A DNA stretch of 64,000 bases from SZUA-36 sp963774415 (GCA_963774415.1 CAVZEU010000001.1:806001-870000); one strand, 5' to 3'; shown: positions 35,133-44,260, counted from the first letter of the stretch. A program made the numbers and translations. The notes: generated by a model not told the origin, from the sequence alone.

Positions 35133-35310
35133 CAATAAGCGGGATAGAAGTGAATTTCGGCAAGACTGGTAACCAAGCGTGTGTTTTTGAACCGCAATCA
35201 TACGCCGGCGGATGACTGCTTCGGTTTAGACGTAGAATCACGCATGCTGAATGGGGGGATGGCGGCTGCCGTCCCATTAATACGAGCAAACCAGTCAAAT
35301 AAATTGAGAC

Positions 35311-35341
35311 TTTACCTGGAAAGGTTCTACAAGTATATAAT
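35311..35341 (+). promoter_or_regulatory. Promoter-like sequence in the cyt b561-TonB gap
   Basis: Perfect -10 box TATAAT (35336-35341) with TTTACC (35311-35316, 4/6 to -35) 19 bp upstream. Points into the structured segment that follows, away from both neighbouring genes' starts. Confidence 0.4.
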
Positions 35342-35347
35342 ATTGCT

Positions 35348-35530
35348 GTAAATAACAACTAGCCCGGATATTGCAGCAGCATCCCGGATGCTGCTGCAGA
35401 ACAGGTGCGGCTGGGCGCCGGGCTGGACTGAGAGCCATAGCCAAAGCTATGGCTGGAGGGAAGCCCAAGCCCAGATGTGCCTGGACAAGGCAGGGCCGGG
35501 ATAGAGCGCTGGCCGGTTACAAAGTGTACC
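35348..35530 (+). ncRNA. Candidate structured small RNA or repeat element
   Basis: Downstream of a TATAAT box. Three nested or consecutive helices are visible: outer helix AGCCCGG (35361-35367) with CCGGGCT (35418-35424) enclosing a perfect 13-bp hairpin (TGCAGCAGCATCC at 35372-35384, GGATGCTGCTGCA at 35386-35398, one centre base), then a second hairpin AGCCATAGC (35433-35441) / GCTATGGCT (35446-35454) with loop CAAA. The 3' end is uncertain. Not a recognised riboswitch or housekeeping RNA. Could equally be a decayed MITE or REP-like repeat. Confidence 0.4.
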
Positions 35531-35620
35531 CTGGAATAAATTTAATAAATCGTCATTTTACTTTGTAAATTCATCAGTTTATGGTGAGGCCAGTGGGCGG
35601 CTGGTGCAATATCCGGGCAT

Positions 35621-37702
35621 CTAGAATAACCGCGTCAGAACGATCTCGTAGCTGCGCGCCGGCAGGCGGTAGTACTGGCTCTCGCCGAGTTCGCTTTCGG
35701 ATACGGCCGGACGCCTGTCGGTCAGGTTGTGACCGCGCATACCGATGTCCCAGTGACCGACGCGCTGTCCGAGCGACGCATCCAGCGTGGTGTAGGACCC
35801 GGCTTTGGCCGTGTTGCGCTTGTTGTAGTAACGGCTGCCGACATAGTTGGCCACCAGTGAGCCGTACAGGCCTTGCGGCTGCCGGTACACCAGCCCCAGC
35901 CCCGCCAGCCGGCGCGGCGACATTTCCAGGTCGTGACCCGCAAGCTGCGTCGGCACGCCGTCGAAGGTTTGCACGTAATCGCCAAAACGCGCCTGGTGCC
36001 AAGCATACGTCGCCGCCAGCGACAGGTTCGGCGCGAACTGGTAGCGCATTTCGAACTCCGCCCCTTTGAAGTGCTCTTTACCGGCATTCGCCAGCGCCGG
36101 GCGGCCATTGACCGACTGCTTCACCACCAGGTTGTTGAAACGCATGTCGAAGACGCTGATTTCCGCGTTCACGCGTCCGTCCAGCCACTGGCCCCTGAGC
36201 CCGGCTTCGTAGCTGCGGGCGGTTTCCGGGGCCAGGATATCGGCCTCCGCTTCGGGGCCGAAGTCGATTGCCGCGGGCTTGAACGTGTTGCGGTAGTCCG
36301 CGTACAGCAACAGCCTGTTATCGCCCTGCTCCCACATTTTCCAGTTGATGCCGATAGCGCCGCCGGGACGCGTGCGTGTCCGCGTTTCGGTATCGCCTTC
36401 GGCGCTGCGTTTTTCCCGGGTGCGGTTCAGGCGCGCGCCGGCCAGCAGGCTCACGTCCGCTGACAGCGGCAGGTTCAACTGCAGGTAAGCACCGGCGAAA
36501 TTGCGCCGGTCCTCGAGGTCGACGTGTTCCGCGACGGGCAGGCTGCTGCTGGCCGGCGCGTCACCGCCCCGCTTCGAGACGTAGTAGTCGAACAGGCCGC
36601 TTTCCTGCTCGCCTTTGCCGTACAGGTAGTCGAGACCGACCGTCAGGGTCGCGCCATTATCGAAAACGCGGCCGTAGTGCGTGTCGAAATAAAGGTCGGT
36701 GATATCGCGGTCCTGGACGAAGCCGGCGGCATTGGGCGTCGACCCGTCGTCGCTGTACTCCTCGTCGAGGAAGCCGCGGACGATGTCGTGGTTGCTGCGC
36801 GTGACCGACAGCGTCGTGGACGTTTCACCGGCGCCGATCGACCGCTCGTATCCCGCGGTCAGCTGGTAACGGTCCTCGTCGACATGTGCGTCGGCCGGGT
36901 TGTAATTGGCGTCCAGCGGCAGGTCCGGCGCCAACACCGCGCCCTCCCTCAAGTGTGGGCTGCCTGGGTCCTGGCGCAGCCGCGTCAGGTCGAAATCCAG
37001 GCGCATCCTGCCGGTACCGGTTTCGATGGCGCCGCGATAAAGCACATGGCCGCGGTCGAGGCCGGTGCGCGGACCCGAAAAACCGCGGTGCTCACCGTCG
37101 AGCGTCAGTGAATGACGGTAGGCTCCGGCGGCCGGCAACGGCAGGGACGCCGTAACATTCGCGCTGCCGAAGGAACCATAGCCCGCTCTCACCAGCGACT
37201 CCGCCTCGCCAGCCGCCTTGTGAATCACGTGGATGACACCGACGAAGGAGGTCGCCCCGAACATCACGGGGGCGGCCCCCCGCAGCACTTCGATCCGGTC
37301 GATGTCGGACAATACCAGGGTCGCCAGGTCGGGGTTGAACGCGCCCCCCCGGGGCACGCCATCGACCACCAGCAAAAACGCGTCGAACTCCTTCAGCCCC
37401 CACAGGCCCGGCACCGACGTCGCGGGGCCCGCATCGCCGCTCGGCGCGATTTCGACACCGGCGGCGAGCGACAGGGCGCTGCGCAGGTCGTTGGCACCGC
37501 GGCTCGCCAGGTCCTCGGCCGTGATCACGCTGATCGAGGCCGGAATGCTCTCGACCGCGGCCGGAATACGCGTTGCCGTAACCTGCACGGTTTCGAGCAC
37601 ACTTGGCTCCTGCGGGACCGGCGCGGCCGCCGCAACCGGTACGGAAAACACAAATACAAAGCCAAGCGCCAGATTCGCGCGCAACGTGGACACGGACTGC
37701 AT
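35621..37702 (-). CDS. TonB-dependent outer-membrane receptor
   Basis: 693 residues; GGAGGAG 5-8 bases before ATG. Signal peptide (LALGFVFVFSVPVAAAA). Plug domain with VLETVQVTATRIPAAVESIP, ISVITAEDLASRGANDL, and VLRGAAPVMFGATSFVGVIHVIHKAAG, followed by a 22-strand-type beta barrel that ends in Phe (VLTRLF). Similar to siderophore or vitamin B12 receptors; no substrate partner gene and no cobalamin riboswitch seen. The TonB box is unclear; VLETVQVTA is the best candidate. Confidence 0.92.
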   Translation of the reverse strand: MQSVSTLRANLALGFVFVFSVPVAAAAPVPQEPSVLETVQVTATRIPAAVESIPASISVITAEDLASRGANDLRSALSLAAGVEIAPSGDAGPATSVPGLWGLKEFDAFLLVVDGVPRGGAFNPDLATLVLSDIDRIEVLRGAAPVMFGATSFVGVIHVIHKAAGEAESLVRAGYGSFGSANVTASLPLPAAGAYRHSLTLDGEHRGFSGPRTGLDRGHVLYRGAIETGTGRMRLDFDLTRLRQDPGSPHLREGAVLAPDLPLDANYNPADAHVDEDRYQLTAGYERSIGAGETSTTLSVTRSNHDIVRGFLDEEYSDDGSTPNAAGFVQDRDITDLYFDTHYGRVFDNGATLTVGLDYLYGKGEQESGLFDYYVSKRGGDAPASSSLPVAEHVDLEDRRNFAGAYLQLNLPLSADVSLLAGARLNRTREKRSAEGDTETRTRTRPGGAIGINWKMWEQGDNRLLLYADYRNTFKPAAIDFGPEAEADILAPETARSYEAGLRGQWLDGRVNAEISVFDMRFNNLVVKQSVNGRPALANAGKEHFKGAEFEMRYQFAPNLSLAATYAWHQARFGDYVQTFDGVPTQLAGHDLEMSPRRLAGLGLVYRQPQGLYGSLVANYVGSRYYNKRNTAKAGSYTTLDASLGQRVGHWDIGMRGHNLTDRRPAVSESELGESQYYRLPARSYEIVLTRLF

Positions 37703-37978
37703 GCGCTCCTCCCGGGAAGCTCAAAAGCGTGCATGTTAACGCGCCCCGGCCCGCAAATGAAGCGTCTTCGCAGGTGGATCAGCTGCTCCTGCGGCATACG
37801 GCCGCCGCACCGTCACGTCAGTGCAGCAAGGCCGCAGCATTCCGGTCATCCTGAACAGCTGATACCGCCAACGGCTCCCTTGCTCTGATGACGTGGGTTC
37901 CCCCGATAGAAGTGGATTACGCTGATATGCAAGACGCGGCGGCCCGGGGTCCAGGCCGATCATGAAATGATCCTGATT
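37703..37978. other. Upstream region of the TonB receptor gene
   Basis: About 276 bp between the TonB receptor start and the end of the kor operon. I searched it for a cobalamin or other riboswitch core and found none. A small perfect repeat GATCAT-GAA-ATGATC (37958-37972) just after the kor operon could be a weak terminator. Confidence 0.4.
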
Positions 37979-38548
37979 TTACGCCGTCTCCGGCAGTTCA
38001 GCCGGCGCTTTTTCGTTGGCCAGTTCGAAGCCCGCGCGCACCGCATCGAGGTTCATTTGCGCGTACTTTGCGGGTGTGTTTCGCTGGATTGCCGCTTCCA
38101 GCGTGTCGATGCTGCAGATACCGGTCAGCGCGACGATCGCGCCAAGGCTGACGACGTTGGTGACGCGCAGGTTACCCAGGCCGAGCGCCGTCTGCGCCAA
38201 TGGCAGCGGGCGCACGTCGAATTTCCCCCGCGGCGGCTCGGGCACCAGTTCCTCGTCGATGATCACGAGGGCCGAATCCTTGACCATGCCCGCCGAGATC
38301 GCCACCGCCCTTTGGTCGAGGATCAACAGGTAATCCAGCGCGGTCGCCAGCGGATAGTCCGCCGTACCGCGGCTGACCACGAGGTCGGAGCGGCTCATGC
38401 CGCCGCGCGAGGTCGGTTCGTAACTCTGTGACTGGGCCACGTGCAAACCGTCGCTGCTCAGGGCAGCGCCCAGCATCTTGCCGGCCAGGCCGAGACCCTG
38501 GCCGCCGGTGCCGCTGAGCCGTATTTCGAATTCTTCTGCGGCGCTCAT
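37979..38548 (-). CDS. 2-oxoacid:ferredoxin oxidoreductase, gamma subunit
   Basis: 189 residues. Begins IRLSGTGGQGLGLAGKMLGAAL, the characteristic glycine-rich start of the gamma domain of pyruvate/2-oxoacid oxidoreductases, then YEPTSRGGMSRSDLVVS. Takes part in subunit contacts and CoA-binding, helping transfer of the acyl to CoA. Overlaps the beta gene by 4 bp. Last gene of the iorA-iorB-kor operon. Confidence 0.9.
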   Translation of the reverse strand: MSAAEEFEIRLSGTGGQGLGLAGKMLGAALSSDGLHVAQSQSYEPTSRGGMSRSDLVVSRGTADYPLATALDYLLILDQRAVAISAGMVKDSALVIIDEELVPEPPRGKFDVRPLPLAQTALGLGNLRVTNVVSLGAIVALTGICSIDTLEAAIQRNTPAKYAQMNLDAVRAGFELANEKAPAELPETA

Positions 38549-39417
38549 GAGGCTCGCCCGCCTTTTTCCGCGAGTTGCCGCTGGCAGTGTTCACGCCAGG
38601 CGGCGTAGTATTCTGGCCGCTCTTCCCGCGCCAATATACCCGTCTTCCAGTCGCCGGCCCTGAACGGCCGGTCGACCGCCGTGGGGTCGAATGTCGGCAG
38701 CACGCTGCGTTTTTGGCTCAGCACCATTTCCGGCGAAGACCCGAGTTCGTTCTTGCGCCCGTAGATCTCGGTGCAATCGGAAATGACCTCGACAAAGGAA
38801 AAGCCCGGGTGCGCGATGCCTTCGCGCATCAGGTTCTTGAGCGCGGTCGTCTGCAGCGTGACCTCACGGCCGACGAAGCTCGCGCCCGCTCCCTTGGCCA
38901 GCGCACAGGCATCGAAGCCGGGTTCGCGGTTGCCGTTCGGGGTCGTCGTGGTGTAGCGGCCCTGGCTGGTGGTGGGCGAGACCTGTCCGCCGGTCATGCC
39001 GTAGACCTCGTTGTTCAGCATGATGCAGGTCAGGTCGAGGTTGCGCCGGCAGGCGTGAATCAGGTGGTTGCCGCCGATGGCGAGGCAATCCCCGTCGCCC
39101 GTGATCACGATCACGTGCAGGTCCGGCCGCGCCAGCTTCAGCCCGGCGGCGAAAGCCAGCGGCCGGCCGTGGGTGGTATGGAAGGTATTGGCGTCGATAT
39201 AGGCGCTCAGGCGGCCCGAACAACCGATGCCGCTGACGACGGCCAGCTGATCCTTTTCGATGTCCAACTCGTATATGGCCCACAACAGCGCCCGCAGGGC
39301 GATCCCGTGCCCGCAGCCCGGGCAAAGGAAATGCGGGAACATATCGAGACGCAGGTAATCGCGTATTTCGAACTTGTCCGCGCGCCTGGTGGCCGGCGCC
39401 GTTGCCGTTTCACTCAT
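38545..39417 (-). CDS. 2-oxoacid:ferredoxin oxidoreductase, beta (TPP-binding) subunit
   Basis: 290 residues. CPGCGHGIALRALL at the start, TPP motif GDGDCLAIGGNHLIHACRRN near residues 100-120 and NNEVYGMTGGQVSPTT. It carries thiamine diphosphate and splits CO2 from the 2-oxoacid. Overlaps the alpha gene by 8 bp. Substrate could be 2-oxoglutarate, pyruvate or an aryl/branched-chain oxoacid. Confidence 0.92.
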   Translation of the reverse strand: MSETATAPATRRADKFEIRDYLRLDMFPHFLCPGCGHGIALRALLWAIYELDIEKDQLAVVSGIGCSGRLSAYIDANTFHTTHGRPLAFAAGLKLARPDLHVIVITGDGDCLAIGGNHLIHACRRNLDLTCIMLNNEVYGMTGGQVSPTTSQGRYTTTTPNGNREPGFDACALAKGAGASFVGREVTLQTTALKNLMREGIAHPGFSFVEVISDCTEIYGRKNELGSSPEMVLSQKRSVLPTFDPTAVDRPFRAGDWKTGILAREERPEYYAAWREHCQRQLAEKGGRAS

Positions 39418-40549
39418 TGCTCAATTCCTCGATTTTTGCCAATACCTCGTCCGGGCGCGTGGGTTCGCCGTCGAAACGATTCAGACCGGTCACCCTGACC
39501 GAGTCCGGACACAGCCTTTGCACTTCCAGGATCAACTGCCCGGCGTTCATTTCCGGCACCAGCACGTGCCCCGCCCCCGCGGCCAGCCTACGCAGCTCAT
39601 TTTCGGGAAACGGCCACAGCGTGACCGGCCGCAACAGGCCCGCCTTGATGCCGCGCTGGCGCGCCATGTTGACCGCGCGCTCACTGGCTCGCGCTGCGAT
39701 ACCGATCGCGACCACGAGGATTTCGGCGTCGTCGCAATGCACGTTTTCGAATTGTTCGATCTCGTCCCGCCGCCGTTCGATTTTCTCCAGCAGCCGCTTG
39801 GTGACCCGCGTGACTTCAGCCGGCACCTGGGTCGGAAAGCCGTTTTCCTTGTGCGTCAATCCCGTGGTATGGGTGCGGTAGCCGTCGCCCGGCCGCGGCA
39901 TCGGCGGAACACCGTCTTCGCCGGCCCGGTAGGGCTCGAAGCCTTCGGCGGGGCCCTCGGCCCATTTCCGCTCGCAGATGTCCAGCGTCCCCGGCGGCGG
40001 CAGTTCGACCGTGTCGACCAGGTGGCCGATGGCCTCGTCGTAGAGGACCACGACCGGGACGCGGAATTCTTCCGCGAGGTTGAAAGCCCTGACCGTCTGC
40101 CGGTAAACCTCTTCGACGGACGCAGGCGCCAGCACGATGACCGGGTGGTCGCCGTGCGTGCCCCAGCGGGACTGCATGATGTCGCCCTGCGACGGGCGCG
40201 TCGGCATCCCCGTGCTGGGCCCGCCGCGCATGACGTTGGCGATGACGCAGGGCACCTCCGCCAAAGCGGCGTAACCGAGGTTCTCCTGCTTCAGCGAAAA
40301 CCCGGGGCCGCTGGTCGCGGTCATCGACTTCACACCCCCCAGCGAGGCGCCGAGCACGGCCGCCATCGAGGCGATTTCATCCTCCATCTGTATGAACACA
40401 CCGTCGACCAACGGCAACTCCCGCGACAGGTTCTCGGCGATTTCGGACGACGGCGTGATCGGGTAACCGGCAAAAAACCGGCAGCCGGCCGCGACCGCGC
40501 CCAGTGCGCAGGCTTTATTCCCCTGCAGGCTCCTGAGTGTTGCTGACAT
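39410..40549 (-). CDS. 2-oxoacid:ferredoxin oxidoreductase, alpha subunit
   Basis: 379 residues. LQGNKACALGAVAAGCRFFAGYPITPSSEIAE at the start is typical of KorA/VorA alpha subunits, followed by MEDEIASMAAVLGASLGG and TATSGPGFSLKQENLG. Forms the catalytic dimer with the beta subunit. No ferredoxin (delta) gene of its own; the ferredoxin domain fused to the upstream IorB-like protein may supply it. Confidence 0.92.
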   Translation of the reverse strand: MSATLRSLQGNKACALGAVAAGCRFFAGYPITPSSEIAENLSRELPLVDGVFIQMEDEIASMAAVLGASLGGVKSMTATSGPGFSLKQENLGYAALAEVPCVIANVMRGGPSTGMPTRPSQGDIMQSRWGTHGDHPVIVLAPASVEEVYRQTVRAFNLAEEFRVPVVVLYDEAIGHLVDTVELPPPGTLDICERKWAEGPAEGFEPYRAGEDGVPPMPRPGDGYRTHTTGLTHKENGFPTQVPAEVTRVTKRLLEKIERRRDEIEQFENVHCDDAEILVVAIGIAARASERAVNMARQRGIKAGLLRPVTLWPFPENELRRLAAGAGHVLVPEMNAGQLILEVQRLCPDSVRVTGLNRFDGEPTRPDEVLAKIEELSNE

Positions 40550-41460
40550 CAGGCTCTCTCCTCCGCGACTGCCGCAGCGGCCGGGGTCTCCAGCGGTACG
40601 GCCTCGACATTGACGGTGATAGCGAAATCAGGGCACAACCATTCGCAGACATGGCAGCCCGTGCAGTCGTCGGGCCGCGCCAGGAAGGCAATCTGGTGGT
40701 CGTCGAGCGCCAAACAGCGCTCCGGGCACATCTTGACGCAGATATCGCAACTCTTGCACCAGGCGGCCTCGATCTCGAGATCGACCTTACGGCGCAATTG
40801 CGGCTCATGCACCGCCGGTGGCGCCTCGTCGGCTTCGGGCAAGTGCGGCTCGGCGGCCCATGCGCGGCCGGCCTCGAAGGCCTTGATATTGGTTTCCAGC
40901 GTTTTCGGCGGGACGAATTCGGGCAGGACCTTGCGCCAGTTCTCCACCGGGAAATCCATCACCGTGGAAAGCACGCCAAGCAGGATCGTGTTGGCGACCC
41001 GCTCGTTACCCAGGGCCCTCGCCATGCCGGTCGCATCGGGCGCGAACGCCTTCGGCACCTGTGCGACAATGCTGGCGACGGTGGTATGGGTATAGGCCTT
41101 GCGCGCATCGTGGTGCCGGTCGCGGCAGGAAAAGGGCGGTACGATTTTCATCGTATCCGAAATGAAGGTGCCGCTCTGCGGTTGCAGGAATCGCAGCCAG
41201 CGCAGGCCCTCGGCCCACTCCAGTCCCAGCACGACATCGGCTTCGCCCAGCGGAATGGTCGGCGACCAGACCTCTTTGCCGAAGCGGATGTGACTGAAGA
41301 CCGAGCCGCCACGCTTCGCCATCCCGTGCACTTCGCTTTGCTTGACCTCGAGCCCCTGCATCTGGCTCAGACGGGCCAGGATCTTCGACACCATGATCAC
41401 GCCCTGGCCGCCGACACCGACGATCAGCACGTTGGTCGGCCGGGCGGCAACGGCGTTCAT
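40549..41460 (-). CDS. iorB: Indolepyruvate ferredoxin oxidoreductase beta subunit fused to a 2[4Fe-4S] ferredoxin domain
   Basis: 303 residues. Residues about 10-185 are the IorB/gamma-type domain (NVLIVGVGGQGVIMVSKILARL; EVHGMAKRGGSVFSHIRFG). Residues about 230-285 are a bacterial ferredoxin pair: CKSCDICVKMCPERC and CTGCHVCEWLCPDFA. The fusion is unusual: free IorB is about 200 residues. It could give electrons directly to the downstream Kor subunits, for which no delta subunit exists. Overlaps iorA by 4 bp and touches the kor alpha gene. Confidence 0.85.
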   Translation of the reverse strand: MNAVAARPTNVLIVGVGGQGVIMVSKILARLSQMQGLEVKQSEVHGMAKRGGSVFSHIRFGKEVWSPTIPLGEADVVLGLEWAEGLRWLRFLQPQSGTFISDTMKIVPPFSCRDRHHDARKAYTHTTVASIVAQVPKAFAPDATGMARALGNERVANTILLGVLSTVMDFPVENWRKVLPEFVPPKTLETNIKAFEAGRAWAAEPHLPEADEAPPAVHEPQLRRKVDLEIEAAWCKSCDICVKMCPERCLALDDHQIAFLARPDDCTGCHVCEWLCPDFAITVNVEAVPLETPAAAAVAEERA

Positions 41461-43334
41461 GACGGCCTCAGCTCCGCGGCCGGACGAATACAGTCACTGG
41501 GGCATATCTGCACGCACAGCGTGCAACCGATACACAGGCTCTCGTCGATCTGGATCTTGTGGTGACCGTCGAGCATTTCATCGCTCCAGGAGAGCGCCGG
41601 GCACCCCAGGTTCATACAGGACTGGCAGGCGGTGCAGCCGTCGGCGCGAACCTGGAAGGCCGGCCCCTTGATCTTGACCGGGTCGAGCACGCAGGGGCGG
41701 TTGGCGATAACCACGGACACGCCGCGATACTCGGTCGCCTCACGCAGGGCCTTGTAGAGCACACCCAGATCGTATGAGTCGACCTCGACCAGCGACTCGA
41801 CACCGGCGGACCGGCAGATGTCGGCATAGTTCACCTTGTGGGTTGCATCGCCGCGCAGCGTCCGGCCGGTGCCGGGATGGTCCTGGCCGCCAGTCATCGC
41901 CGTGGTGCTGTTGTTGAGCAGCAGCACGGTGATATCCGCGCTGTTGTACACCGCGTTGATCAGCGCCGGGATGCCGCCGTGCAGGAAGGTCGAGTCACCG
42001 ATCGTGGCCACGATGGGCCTGGTTTCGGTTCCGGCCAGTGCCAGGCCTGCCGCCGTGCCGATGCTCGAACCCATCGAAACACAGGTGTGCATGGCCTGCA
42101 ATGGCTGCATCGCCGCCAGTGTGTAACAGCCGATGTCACCCGCGACACGCGCGTTGAGTGCCCGCAGCGCCATATAGCCTCCGGTGTGCGGGCAACCGGC
42201 GCACAGCACCGGCGGACGTACGAGTTCCTCGATTTCAAGACCGTTGTCCCGGTTTTTGGGTTCCAGCAGGCCCGCCTTGGCAAAACCGTCATAGACCAGT
42301 TCCGGCGACAGTTCGCCGGCACGCGGGAAAAACACCTTGCCTTCCACGCTGATCCCCATCGCGCTGATTTCCGTTTCCAGGAACGGCTCCAACTCCTCGA
42401 CGATGATGATGCGGTCATGGGCGGCGCAAAACTCCCGTACCTTGTCGCGGGCCAGCGGGTACGAGGCCGGCAGTTTCAGCACGCTGACTGCCGGCAGCAC
42501 TTCCCTGACATAGCTATAGGCGATGCCCGCGGTGATTACGCCTACAGCTTCGGCCGCCTTGTTGCCGTTGCCGCTTCGAGCCTGCAGCCAACGCGTCTTG
42601 TCCGACGCGCTGAAATACTTTTCCATCTCCAGTTCACGCTCGATGACCAGCGGGTGGCGCTTGCGCGCCGTGATCGGCAAGGCGACATTTTCGGGCCGCT
42701 CGACGAACCCCCTGGATTCGACTTCCCGCCGTTCACCCAGCAGGACCGAACTGCGGGTGTGTGAAAGCCGCGTCGTGCTGCGTACGATGACCGGCGTGTC
42801 GAATTGCTCGGAAAGCTCGAAGGCCCAGCGGGTGAATTCCAGCGCTTCCTGCGCGTCGGAGGGTTCGAGCACCGGCACATTGGCCAGCTTGCCGAACAGC
42901 CGCGTGTCCTGTTCGTTCTGTGAAGAATGGATTCCCGGGTCGTCGCAAACCGCGATCGCAAGACCGCCGTTGACGCCGAGGTAGGCTTCGGTCATCAGCG
43001 CATCGGCCGCGACGTTCAGGCCGACGTGTTTCATCGCGCAAAACGCCCGCACCCCGCCGTAGGAAGCGCCGTAGGCAACGTCCATGGCGGTCTTTTCGTT
43101 GGTCGACCATTGCGCGTGCACGTCCTCGGTCGGATAGGTGGCCAGGGACTCCAGGATTTCCGTGCTCGGCGTGCCGGGGTAAGCGGCGGCAACGCGGCAT
43201 CCGGCTTCCCAGGCGCCCCGGGCAATGGCCTCGTTGCCGGTCATGGGCCTGGCGCTGTCTTCGGTTTTCAGGGGGACCTTCCGGCTCACGGACCCGCCGG
43301 CGGCTGCCTGTTCAGGAATGCTGGTCTCGCTCAT
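41457..43334 (-). CDS. iorA: Indolepyruvate ferredoxin oxidoreductase alpha subunit
   Basis: 625 residues. Alpha part: GNEAIARGAWEAGCRVAAAYPGTPSTEIL; TPP part: PIVATIGDSTFLHGGIPALINAVYN; C-terminal Fe-S: CTACQSCMNLGC and CIGCTLCVQICPSDC. IorA oxidatively decarboxylates arylpyruvates (indole-, phenyl-, hydroxyphenylpyruvate) to aryl-acetyl-CoA and reduces ferredoxin. In an aromatic degrader it fits amino-acid-derived phenylacetate use. GGAGAA precedes ATG 43334; the palindromic site 43355-43375 lies just upstream. First gene of the five-gene operon. Confidence 0.92.
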   Translation of the reverse strand: MSETSIPEQAAAGGSVSRKVPLKTEDSARPMTGNEAIARGAWEAGCRVAAAYPGTPSTEILESLATYPTEDVHAQWSTNEKTAMDVAYGASYGGVRAFCAMKHVGLNVAADALMTEAYLGVNGGLAIAVCDDPGIHSSQNEQDTRLFGKLANVPVLEPSDAQEALEFTRWAFELSEQFDTPVIVRSTTRLSHTRSSVLLGERREVESRGFVERPENVALPITARKRHPLVIERELEMEKYFSASDKTRWLQARSGNGNKAAEAVGVITAGIAYSYVREVLPAVSVLKLPASYPLARDKVREFCAAHDRIIIVEELEPFLETEISAMGISVEGKVFFPRAGELSPELVYDGFAKAGLLEPKNRDNGLEIEELVRPPVLCAGCPHTGGYMALRALNARVAGDIGCYTLAAMQPLQAMHTCVSMGSSIGTAAGLALAGTETRPIVATIGDSTFLHGGIPALINAVYNSADITVLLLNNSTTAMTGGQDHPGTGRTLRGDATHKVNYADICRSAGVESLVEVDSYDLGVLYKALREATEYRGVSVVIANRPCVLDPVKIKGPAFQVRADGCTACQSCMNLGCPALSWSDEMLDGHHKIQIDESLCIGCTLCVQICPSDCIRPAAELRPS

Positions 43335-43354
43335 TCGCGTTCTCCGCTATTATG

Positions 43355-43375
43355 ATACATATTATCAATATGTAT
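43355..43375. promoter_or_regulatory. Operator candidate before iorA (ATACAT-N9-ATGTAT)
   Basis: Perfect inverted repeat ATACATATT (43355-43363), ATC, AATATGTAT (43367-43375) in AT-rich DNA, centred 31 bp upstream of the iorA start. Its core ATACAT-N9-ATGTAT and left flank ATTAT recur at 51305-51325 before oah. Probably a repressor or activator site shared by both operons. Confidence 0.7.
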
Positions 43376-43564
43376 TTTGTGTTTTTGTATCACATTTGAA
43401 CACAAATGACAAATATTTTCGTGCCCTGAAACAAATTGGCAGGGTCAATTCCCGGTGGCAGCCGGGAGGGCGGGAACGCGAACGCGTCCAGGCGGACAGG
43501 AACGGACCGGGGCGGAATTGCGCGTCCCCGGAAACTGGGCGCGGCGGCCTCTTGCGCGGGTTCC

Positions 43565-43593
43565 GCGCCAGGCGTGGCGGCGCTGCCTGGCGC
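43565..43593 (-). terminator. Hairpin after the GST gene
   Basis: GCGCCAGGC (43565-43573) and GCCTGGCGC (43585-43593), perfect 9-bp stem with an 11-bp loop, just beyond the GST stop codon on the minus strand. No clear T-run; moderate support for a terminator. Confidence 0.45.
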
Positions 43594-43597
43594 TTAT

Positions 43598-44260
43598 CTA
43601 AACCAGCATTTTGCGCCCATCTTCAACAGCTGCCGCCGGGTCTTTTTTAACCGGCTCCGGCACCTTGATGCCGCGCTGCGCGGCCGGCCGCGCAGCGATG
43701 GCCGCGAGCCAGCGCTGCAGGGCGGACAGACCGTCAACGGAGACACCTGACCAGGCATGGCGGCGCACCCAGCACCAGTTGGCGATGTCGGCGATGCTGT
43801 AGTCGCCGGCCAGGTACTCGTTGTGCCGGAGCTGGCCGTCCAGGACCGAAAAAAGGCGTCTTACCTCTTTCTGGTAACGTTCGATCGCGAGCGGGATTTT
43901 TTCCGGCAGGTAGCGGAAAAACACGTTGGCCTGCCCCATCATCGGCCCGATGCCGCCCATCTGGAACATCAGCCATTGCAGCACCAGCGAGCGCCCCTTT
44001 AGATCGGCGGGCAACAGGCGGCCGCATTTCTCGGCCAGGTAGATCAGGATCGCGCCGGACTCGAAGACGGCAAAATCACCTGCATCGCCATCGACGATGG
44101 CCGGGATGCGCCCGTTGGGGCAAATCTTCAGAAAGTCCGGCCGCTTCTGCTCGCCGGCCGCCAGGTTGACGCTATGCACCCGGTACGCCAGTTCCAGTTC
44201 CTCGAGCGCCACCGATACCTTGTAACCGTTTGGCGTCGCGGCGGTATAAAGTTCAATCAT
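43598..44260 (-). CDS. Glutathione S-transferase family protein (YfcG-like)
   Basis: 220 residues from ATG 44260 (GGGAGG upstream). IELYTAATPNGYKVSVALEEL, NPGRIPAIVD-like loop (CPNGRIPAIVDGD), FESGAILIYLAEK, and helical domain SIADIANWCWVRRHAW. This is the Nu-class/YfcG subtype with TxxxxK rather than a Cys/Ser catalytic residue, associated with disulfide reductase activity. Downstream of herA on the minus strand, 100 bp away. Confidence 0.88.
   Translation of the reverse strand: MIELYTAATPNGYKVSVALEELELAYRVHSVNLAAGEQKRPDFLKICPNGRIPAIVDGDAGDFAVFESGAILIYLAEKCGRLLPADLKGRSLVLQWLMFQMGGIGPMMGQANVFFRYLPEKIPLAIERYQKEVRRLFSVLDGQLRHNEYLAGDYSIADIANWCWVRRHAWSGVSVDGLSALQRWLAAIAARPAAQRGIKVPEPVKKDPAAAVEDGRKMLV

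Larger units (their letters stand above)
35133..35620. other. 488-bp intergenic region with stem-loop structures
   Basis: Region between the convergent cyt b561 and TonB-receptor genes. The first 150 bp are ordinary; 35300-35345 is AT-rich and holds a promoter-like sequence; 35360-35520 is GC-rich and full of inverted repeats; 35520-35580 is AT-rich again. No protein gene is credible here. Confidence 0.7.

Noticed and set aside
35348..35530. Cobalamin or TPP riboswitch
   Set aside because: It lacks the B12-box and TPP core sequences and is downstream, not upstream, of the TonB receptor gene.
37703..37978. Cobalamin riboswitch before the TonB receptor
   Set aside because: No conserved core found on the minus strand.
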